Source: an uncultured Bacteroidia bacterium (GTDB taxonomy: Bacteria; Bacteroidota; Bacteroidia; Bacteroidales; UBA932). Taken from it: 64,000 bases of DNA. This document shows, piece after piece, positions 58,387 through 64,000 of the stretch (within the stretch, counting starts at the first letter, position 1; each line of letters begins with the position of its first letter). The notes below the pieces were generated by a model. That model was given only the letters and a program-made list of their open reading frames with translations, had not been told where the DNA came from and did no database searches. A program made the position numbers and the translations under genes. Location of the stretch: assembly GCA_902782225.1 (NCBI GenBank), contig CACZMF010000005.1:1-64000 (forward strand), written 5' to 3'.

Positions 58387-59230
58387 GAGACTTTTGCTTG
58401 CCTTCGCCCTCACGCTGTTGTGCTGCTTTGCAGCCGGCGGCTGGGGCCGTAAAGGGCACGCGACCATCGCCCGCATCGCCGAGATGCACCTGACGAAGAC
58501 CACACAGAAAAAGATTGCGGAAATCATGCACGGCGAGCCCATCAGCGGCTACGCATCCTACGCCGACGACTACAAGGCCCAACTGCTCGTCGACATGGGA
58601 TTCGACCCGTCCGGAGGCGAACCGAGAGTCAACACCCTGCCCCACACCTTCGAGGCCAATATGGATTTCGAGCCCTTCAGGGGGATAAACGACAACGGCA
58701 GATACGTCAAAAACTGCATCCATTTCATAGAGAAATATGCAGAAGACCTCCGGGACTACAAGGCCCTGGACGATTCCACGGCATTCACGGAACTGGTCCT
58801 GCTGGTCCACTTCGTGGGCGACATGCATTGCCCTGAGCACATACGCTACAACCCGGACGACATGACCATCGGCTACTACAACGTCACCTTCCGCAAGGAG
58901 GAAATCCGCTACCACACCCTCTGGGACAGCCAGTTGCTGGATTTCAAGTACCCCTGGAGCTTCGGCGACATGGCGCACATCCTCGATTCTGCAGACAAGG
59001 AGACCATGGCCGGCATCACGAAGGGAGGCCCCTACGACTGGGGCCGCGACGTAGCGAGGTGCTGCTGGCCGGCGCACAAGGTAAGGGAAGGCGACAAACT
59101 GACCATGGACTGGTACAGGGAAATGGAGCCCCTGATGCTCTCGCAACTCCGCAAAGGCGGCTACCGCCTTGCCAAGGAACTCAATATGATTTTCGATCCC
59201 GCCTACGCACGGAGAAATAAAAACAAATAG
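58379..59230 (+). CDS. S1/P1-type zinc nuclease
   Basis: This 283-residue secreted protein has a signal peptide predicted to end before Trp 22 (AAGG-WGRKGHATI), the residue whose amino group binds zinc in this family. Other zinc ligands appear in FVGDMHCPEHI and NCIHFIEKYAE, with TLWDSQLLDF following. It degrades single-stranded DNA and RNA and removes 3' phosphates in the periplasm or outside the cell. It starts inside the preceding polyferredoxin gene and is followed after 3 nt by a GH2 gene. Confidence 0.9.
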   Translation: MSKRLLLAFALTLLCCFAAGGWGRKGHATIARIAEMHLTKTTQKKIAEIMHGEPISGYASYADDYKAQLLVDMGFDPSGGEPRVNTLPHTFEANMDFEPFRGINDNGRYVKNCIHFIEKYAEDLRDYKALDDSTAFTELVLLVHFVGDMHCPEHIRYNPDDMTIGYYNVTFRKEEIRYHTLWDSQLLDFKYPWSFGDMAHILDSADKETMAGITKGGPYDWGRDVARCCWPAHKVREGDKLTMDWYREMEPLMLSQLRKGGYRLAKELNMIFDPAYARRNKNK

Positions 59231-59233
59231 GAA

Positions 59234-61081
59234 ATGAAGCGACTGATATTAGTCCTGGCAGCGGTCATGCTCGCCGGAAGCGCCTTCGGATGGGCTCCGA
59301 AGGGAGATTTGATCAAGACACGATGGGCAGCGGACGTGAATCCCGCCGCCCCCCTGCCTGAATACCCCCGTCCGCAGATGGTACGCCCCGACTGGATGAA
59401 CCTCAACGGCCTGTGGGATTATGCCATCACTCCCGCAGATGCATCCTACGGCAAGCCCGAGGGGCAGATCCTGGTGCCCTTCTGCGCCGAAAGCTCCCTT
59501 TCCGGGGTGCAGAGGCACGTGGGCTCGGCAAACGCCCTCTGGTATGAGCGCAGCTTCAAGCTGCCTTCCGGATGGAAGGGCCGCGACGTGCTCCTGCATT
59601 TCGGAGCCGTGGACTGGAAAGCGGAAGTCTGGGTCAACGGCACAAAGGTCGGTGAGCATACCGGCGGCTACGCTCCATTCTGCTTCAACATCACGCCGGC
59701 CCTGAAAAAGTCCGGCAAGCAGACTCTTCGCGTGCGCGTCTGGGACGCCTCCGACGAGGGCTTCCAGCCCCGCGGAAAGCAGATCGAGCACACCCACGGC
59801 ATATGGTACACCCCCGTGACCGGCATATGGCAGACGGTGTGGATGGAGCCCGTGTGCCCGCAGGCCCACATCGTGTCGTACAACCCTGTCTGGGATGCGG
59901 CCAGTTCCACGCTGAAGGTGGAGGTGAACGCCGATGGCAGCTACGACGAGGCGCGGGTGGAACTCAGCTACGGCGGCGGCCCGATGGCAGTCGGCACCGA
60001 GATGAAAATCGACGCCCCGAAGCTCTGGAGCCCCGACAGCCCCGAAATCTACGACCTCTGCATCACGCTTATAAAGGACGGGAAGACGGTGGACCGCGTG
60101 GAAGGCTACACCTGCCTTCGCAGCGTGGGCATCGTCCGGGACCCTCAGCCCGACCGTAACGTCAACTCCTACAAGCGCATAGGCCTCAACGGAGAGCGCA
60201 CCTTCTTCTTCGGCCCGCTGGACCAGGGATGGTGGCCCGACGGCCTCTACACCGCCCCGACCGACGAAGCCCTGCGTTTCGACATCGAGAAGGTGAAGCA
60301 GTGGGGCTGGAACATGATACGCAAGCACATCAAGGTGGAGCCGGCACGCTGGTACTACTGGTGCGACATGCTGGGTGTCAGCGTGTGGCAGGATATGCCC
60401 TGCATCGCCGACCACAGCAGCAAGACCAACGTCTGGCGCAAGCCCGAAATCGCCGCTATGCAATCCAACAAATGGGCGCACGACAGCCTCCTGGGCGGCA
60501 CCGACTGCGAGGTGCCCCGGGAATGGAAGGACAACTATTATAAGGAGTGGGGCGAAATCATCGACGCCCTGAAATGCTTCCAGTGCATCACGGTGTGGGT
60601 GCCGTTCAACGAGGCCTGGGGGCAGTTCGACACGAAGGAAGTCGTGGCGTTCACCCGCAAGCAGGATCCTACCCGCCTTGTCAACGAGGCCTCCGGCGGC
60701 AACTACGCTTTTGCCGGCGACATTCTCGACACCCACCACTACGCCTGCCCGGCGATGAACGTTTTCGAATCGAAGTTCATCAACGTCATCGGCGAGTACG
60801 GCGGGCTCGGTTATCCGGTACGCGGCCACCTGTGGAACAAAGACAACAACTGGGGCTACGGCAAGGTGCTCGAAAACGGAGAGCAGGTGCTGGATCTCTA
60901 CGGCAAGTTCGCCGAAATGATCAAGGTCTTCATAGCCAACGGCTGCTCGTCCGCCGTGTACACCCAGATCACGGACGTGGAAATAGAGGTCAACGGCATA
61001 ATGACCTACGACCGCGAAGTGGTGAAACTGGACGAAGAAAAGCTGCGCAAGATCAATCTGGGCGTCATTGAAGCATTATGA
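59234..61081 (+). CDS. Glycoside hydrolase family 2 (beta-galactosidase/glucuronidase-like)
   Basis: This 615-residue protein has a signal peptide ([10 protein letters not shown]) and the GH2 order: sugar-binding domain ([44 protein letters not shown]), Ig-like domain, and TIM barrel. The acid/base Glu 460 is in [11 protein letters not shown] and the nucleophile Glu 521 in [10 protein letters not shown]. It lacks the extra C-terminal domains of long beta-galactosidases. It is likely periplasmic and acts on a beta-linked glycan; the sugar is unknown. It overlaps the following gene by 4 nt and forms a locus with the convergent GH3. Confidence 0.9.
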   Translation: MKRLILVLAAVMLAGSAFGWAPKGDLIKTRWAADVNPAAPLPEYPRPQMVRPDWMNLNGLWDYAITPADASYGKPEGQILVPFCAESSLSGVQRHVGSANALWYERSFKLPSGWKGRDVLLHFGAVDWKAEVWVNGTKVGEHTGGYAPFCFNITPALKKSGKQTLRVRVWDASDEGFQPRGKQIEHTHGIWYTPVTGIWQTVWMEPVCPQAHIVSYNPVWDAASSTLKVEVNADGSYDEARVELSYGGGPMAVGTEMKIDAPKLWSPDSPEIYDLCITLIKDGKTVDRVEGYTCLRSVGIVRDPQPDRNVNSYKRIGLNGERTFFFGPLDQGWWPDGLYTAPTDEALRFDIEKVKQWGWNMIRKHIKVEPARWYYWCDMLGVSVWQDMPCIADHSSKTNVWRKPEIAAMQSNKWAHDSLLGGTDCEVPREWKDNYYKEWGEIIDALKCFQCITVWVPFNEAWGQFDTKEVVAFTRKQDPTRLVNEASGGNYAFAGDILDTHHYACPAMNVFESKFINVIGEYGGLGYPVRGHLWNKDNNWGYGKVLENGEQVLDLYGKFAEMIKVFIANGCSSAVYTQITDVEIEVNGIMTYDREVVKLDEEKLRKINLGVIEAL

Positions 61082-62061
61082 GAAAACTCCTGACTGCCAT
61101 CTTTTCGCTGGCGACAGCCATCGGCTGCACGCATCTGGTGCAGCGCCCATCTCCTGAATTCCTGTTCTCTTTCAGCGATTTTCCGGAGCTGGAGCACCTG
61201 CGCAACGTGCAGGGATGCGCCATAGACAAGGGCTATCTTTTCAGTCTGGAAGACCGTGGATGGTGCAATGTGTTCGACCTGAGGATCAATGAGCCCGTGG
61301 CCCACTTTCCCCTCGGTTCCTACGGAAAAGAAAACCACGCCAACATCGCTTTCTTCGGTCCCTTCCGCTACGATTCATCCGACAAATTCCCCTTGCTCTA
61401 CGTCTCGCAGTGCAAGAGCAAAATTGTGTCGGAAATAGGCCTTCCGGAGACTGATTCGCTCAGCCGCCTTCTCTTCGTGGAACGTTTGCTGACCGACGAA
61501 TCCGGCATTCCTTTCGGCTCCGAACTGGTGCAGCTGGTGCATTATGACCCGGCGCAGTGGAATTCCCGCCTGTGGATCTTCGACCCCGATGTCCCTTCGG
61601 ACATCTGGTGCTACGGCAACACCGTGGGCAACGAAAAAGAAGGCAACCACATAGTGCTCAAGAGGTTCCAGTTCCCGGAGTTCTCTTCGGACAAGTTCCT
61701 CGTCTCTCTTCGCGACTCCAACGTGGTGGAGGAATTCAACTTTGACGAACTGCTGCCGGAAGGCGCCCGCGGGCCGCAGAACGCGATCCTGCAGGGTGCA
61801 TTCATCAAGGACGGCATTCTGTTCCTGCCCTGCGGAGTCGGCACGGAAAAGCACCCTTGTGAACTGTTCTACGCCGGCCTTCCCGGCTCCAGGCACGCCG
61901 GAAAGTGGGGAGCTTTCGATTTCACGGACGTGATGCCGTGCGAGCCCGAAGACCTCGACTTTTGGGACGGCTGGCTCTACTGCCCGAGCAACGCCGACTC
62001 CTCCTCCTGCGTGTACCGCTTCCCCTACCGGGACCTGGTGCGCGCTATGGTACGTCGTTGA
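61078..62061 (+). CDS. Secreted propeller-like protein, paralog of 3261-4124
   Basis: This 327-residue protein has a lipoprotein-like signal (ATAIGCTH, Cys 17). The sequence is beta-rich without catalytic motif: [29 protein letters not shown] and [16 protein letters not shown]. The FPLLYxS and EPExxxFW patterns and their spacing match the protein at 3261-4124. Its ATG overlaps the GH2 stop (ATGA), so it is cotranscribed with GH2 and may bind the same glycan; this is inferred. Its 3' end overlaps the GH3 gene on the other strand by 37 nt. Confidence 0.65.
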   Translation: MRKLLTAIFSLATAIGCTHLVQRPSPEFLFSFSDFPELEHLRNVQGCAIDKGYLFSLEDRGWCNVFDLRINEPVAHFPLGSYGKENHANIAFFGPFRYDSSDKFPLLYVSQCKSKIVSEIGLPETDSLSRLLFVERLLTDESGIPFGSELVQLVHYDPAQWNSRLWIFDPDVPSDIWCYGNTVGNEKEGNHIVLKRFQFPEFSSDKFLVSLRDSNVVEEFNFDELLPEGARGPQNAILQGAFIKDGILFLPCGVGTEKHPCELFYAGLPGSRHAGKWGAFDFTDVMPCEPEDLDFWDGWLYCPSNADSSSCVYRFPYRDLVRAMVRR

Positions 62062-64000
62062 AGAGAGTCCGAGCTGCCTCCGTATAGCAGCTCCCACTCG
62101 CCCTTCAATGGTATCATATCCCCTTCATCATCGGACCACCAGCTGAAAGTCTCATCCGTCAGAGAGAAGGTGACCTTGACAGTCTTTCCGGCCGGGATGG
62201 CGACCCTCCGGAAGCCGCGCAGGCTCTTCTGCGGGCCGTCGGGGTCGCCTGGACGCCGGACGTAGAGCTGGACGGTCTCCGTGCCGTCCCTTGTGCCGGT
62301 GTTCGTGACGGGAATGGTTATTCTCCGGGCGCTTACACTTGCATTGCCATAGGAAAATGTGGTATAGCTCAGGCCGTATCCGAAGGGGTACAAGGGCTCT
62401 CCGGCGAAGAAGCGATAACTGCGTCCCTTCATGCTATAGTCCTCATAGTCGGGAAGTTGCTCCGTGTTTCTATAAAAAGTCACGGGCAGTTTGCCGGACG
62501 GGACCACGTCTCCGAAAAGCACTTCGGCAATGGCCGTGCCGCCTTCCTGCCCCGGGTACCAGGCCTGAAGGATGCCGCTGCAGCTTTCGGTCTCGGGGAC
62601 GAGGCCCACAGCACTGCCGCTGAAGTTGACAAGGATGATTGTCTTGCCTGCTTTGTGCATGGCCTGAAGCAGTTGCCGCTGGGCGTCAGGCAGTTCTATG
62701 GAACTGCGGTCTCCGCCCCGGAAGCCGGGAAGGTCCACGGTCATCTGCTCGCCTTCCAGTCTCGGATTGATTCCGCCGGCGAAAATGACAGTGTCCGTCC
62801 CTTCGAGTTCCTTCAGCACGAAGGGGATGTCGGCAGGCGGAAGCACGGGCTCGCAAGCCCTGAGGTATTTAAGGCCGGGGCACCTTCTGCGAAGGGCGTC
62901 CAGAAGGGTCGTCGTGCTGTCGGGCACGGGATTGTAGTTGCCCCACATCATCTGCCGGTCATCGGCATTGGGGCCTATGAGGGCAAGGTTTGTGCCGGAC
63001 CTCAGCGGCAGGACGCCGCCTTTGTTCTGCAGCAGGACCAGCGATTCCCTGGCCATCTGCAGGGACAGGCGGCGGTGGGACGGCCCTTCCACAAGGGCGC
63101 TGTCCAGCCCAGACCAGGGGTCGATGCCGTCCAGCTCTCCCAGCCGTATCCTGGCGGCAAGCACTCTTGTGAGGCTGCGGTCCACGTCTTCCTCCTTCAG
63201 CAGACCCGCCCGGACTGCCTCGGTAATGTGGCGGTAGGAGTCGCCGCATTCCATGTCCACGCCGTTCGCAACTGCCTCGGCCACAGCATGCAGAGCATCG
63301 GGGCTATAGCCGTGGCGTCCTTCCACGAAGAAGTCGTGGACTGCCCAGCAGTCGGAGGTGACTATTCCCTTGTAGCCCCATTCTCCGCGCAGCAGAGTAT
63401 CCACCAGGTATTTGTTGGCGCCGCACGGTACGCCCCTGAATCGGTTGTAGGCTATCATCACTTCCTGCACGCCGGCTTTTGTGACAAGTTCCTTGAATGC
63501 AGGAAGATAGCTTTCGCGAAGGTCGCGCTCGGAGACCTCCGCATCGAAACTGTGGCGGTTCCATTCGGGGCCGGAATGCACGGCGAAGTGCTTGGCACAG
63601 GCGTGGGTCTTGAGAACGGCCGCACCGGGGTCGCCCTGCAGGCCGCGCACCACGGCAGCGCCAAGTTTGGCTGTGAGGAAGGGGTCTTCGCCATATGTCT
63701 CCATTCCCCTGCCCCATCGGGGGTCGCGGAATATGTTGATATTTGGAGTCCAGAATGTAAGTCCTTGGTAATTGCCCACAAAGCCTGCTTCCCGGGCCTG
63801 CCGGTTCTTGATCCGGGCCTCGTCGCTGACTGCGGTGAACACCTCTTCGAGCAGATGTTCGTCGAAGGAAGCGGCCATCCCGATAGGCATCGGGAACACG
63901 GTTGCGCTGCCGTTCCGCCCCACTCCGTGCAGGGCCTCGTTCCACCAGTTGTAGGCGGGTATTCCAAGTTCGGGGATTGGCGCCGAAGCGTGCATCAGCA
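62025..64000 (-). CDS. Glycoside hydrolase family 3 beta-glucosidase/xylosidase (partial)
   Basis: The N terminus lies beyond the right edge, since the frame stays open to base 64000. The GH3 N-terminal domain shows LGIPAYNWWNEALHGVGRNG, PNINIFRDPRWGRGMETYGE and CAKHFAVHSGPEWNRH. The nucleophile Asp is in GIVTSDCWAVHDF (codon 63351-63353). The second domain shows VNFSGSAVGLVP and AWYPGQEGG. A fibronectin III-like domain closes the protein (PFGYGLSYTTFSYGN). The enzyme likely removes terminal beta-glucose or xylose in the periplasm. The SDC motif and length fit the xylan/glucan-acting subgroup. It converges on the GH2 locus with a 37-nt overlap. Confidence 0.92.
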   Translation of the reverse strand, partial: LMHASAPIPELGIPAYNWWNEALHGVGRNGSATVFPMPIGMAASFDEHLLEEVFTAVSDEARIKNRQAREAGFVGNYQGLTFWTPNINIFRDPRWGRGMETYGEDPFLTAKLGAAVVRGLQGDPGAAVLKTHACAKHFAVHSGPEWNRHSFDAEVSERDLRESYLPAFKELVTKAGVQEVMIAYNRFRGVPCGANKYLVDTLLRGEWGYKGIVTSDCWAVHDFFVEGRHGYSPDALHAVAEAVANGVDMECGDSYRHITEAVRAGLLKEEDVDRSLTRVLAARIRLGELDGIDPWSGLDSALVEGPSHRRLSLQMARESLVLLQNKGGVLPLRSGTNLALIGPNADDRQMMWGNYNPVPDSTTTLLDALRRRCPGLKYLRACEPVLPPADIPFVLKELEGTDTVIFAGGINPRLEGEQMTVDLPGFRGGDRSSIELPDAQRQLLQAMHKAGKTIILVNFSGSAVGLVPETESCSGILQAWYPGQEGGTAIAEVLFGDVVPSGKLPVTFYRNTEQLPDYEDYSMKGRSYRFFAGEPLYPFGYGLSYTTFSYGNASVSARRITIPVTNTGTRDGTETVQLYVRRPGDPDGPQKSLRGFRRVAIPAGKTVKVTFSLTDETFSWWSDDEGDMIPLKGEWELLYGGSSDSLQRRTIARTRSR

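Noticed and set aside
56569-58542. 657-residue ORF antisense to the polyferredoxin and nuclease genes
   Set aside because: It spans two well supported genes on the other strand and is rich in Ala, Gly and His, as expected for a GC-rich shadow frame.
59249-60829. 526-residue ORF antisense to GH2
   Set aside because: The catalytic motifs of GH2 on the plus strand are clear; the reverse frame has none.

Overview
The window is a chromosomal segment of a member of the Bacteroidota, most likely the order Bacteroidales. The signs are many -7 boxes of the form TAnnTTTG with almost no Shine-Dalgarno sequences, lineage-typical families (DUF4290, DUF3822, UpxY-like NusG, Fib_succ_major and BspA-like lipoproteins, Porin_O_P, S-type sulfatase), SLC13/porin and GH2/GH3 loci, and a phosphate butyryltransferase-like/acetate kinase pair. 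Most of it is fairly GC-rich with tightly packed, often 4-nt-overlapping genes. A few AT-richer islands (about 1-3250, 4125-5370, 26875-27816 and 45764-46633) look acquired. I cannot name the genus.

Layout. 1-5.4 kb: a chimeric partial ORF ending in a serine hydroxymethyltransferase-like tail, a 41-residue peptide gene, a large fimbrillin/Fib_succ/Big_2/LRR lipoprotein, a secreted propeller-like protein, a probable ~100-nt noncoding RNA and a toxin-antitoxin-like pair. 5.4-10.4 kb: a modular lipoprotein, an AbiEi/AbiEii system whose promoter lies inside a perfect palindrome, and a YiiX-like hydrolase. 10.5-19.4 kb: enolase, sulfatase under a specialised NusG, tRNA-Leu(UAG), SstT, and prfB-fumarase-serB. 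19.4-25.4 kb: an operon DHH phosphoesterase-FKBP-MATE-cytidylate kinase-like, and a small operon ending in rsmD. 25.4-29 kb: the repeat-rich region. 29-36.7 kb: ackA-ptb-mazG, a short ComEC, an RSH protein, a CYTH protein, a lipoprotein and ApbE. 36.7-39.9 kb: a compact cassette HprK-like/S26 peptidase/PqqD/ABC exporter. 40-45.7 kb: DUF4290-ftsK-lolA-mnmA-lytic transglycosylase. 45.7-53.7 kb: an inserted barrel-protein gene, a COG2509 flavoprotein and AddA/AddB-like recombination nucleases. 53.8-64 kb: an SLC13 transporter with porin, a membrane polyferredoxin with S1/P1 nuclease, GH2 and a propeller-like protein, and a convergent GH3 glucosidase cut by the window edge.

The most interesting content is a REPIN-like family. 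Four ~108-bp palindromic elements (about 10391, 25371, 26716 and 27803) are each built from two inverted ~49-bp half-sites around a 10-nt loop. Two of them, in inverted orientation, flank a HUH/Y1 transposase gene (26875-27816), and the last overlaps the transposase stop codon. This looks like a REP/RAYT system in Bacteroidales. Next to it, mazG carries an in-frame low-complexity insertion made of an unrelated 115-bp palindrome and 30-bp tandem repeats, reminiscent of protein-coding palindromic elements in Rickettsia. Further leads are the putative small RNA ahead of the toxin-antitoxin-like pair, the RiPP-like cassette without a nearby precursor, and a gene insertion that duplicated the 3' end of a flavoprotein gene.
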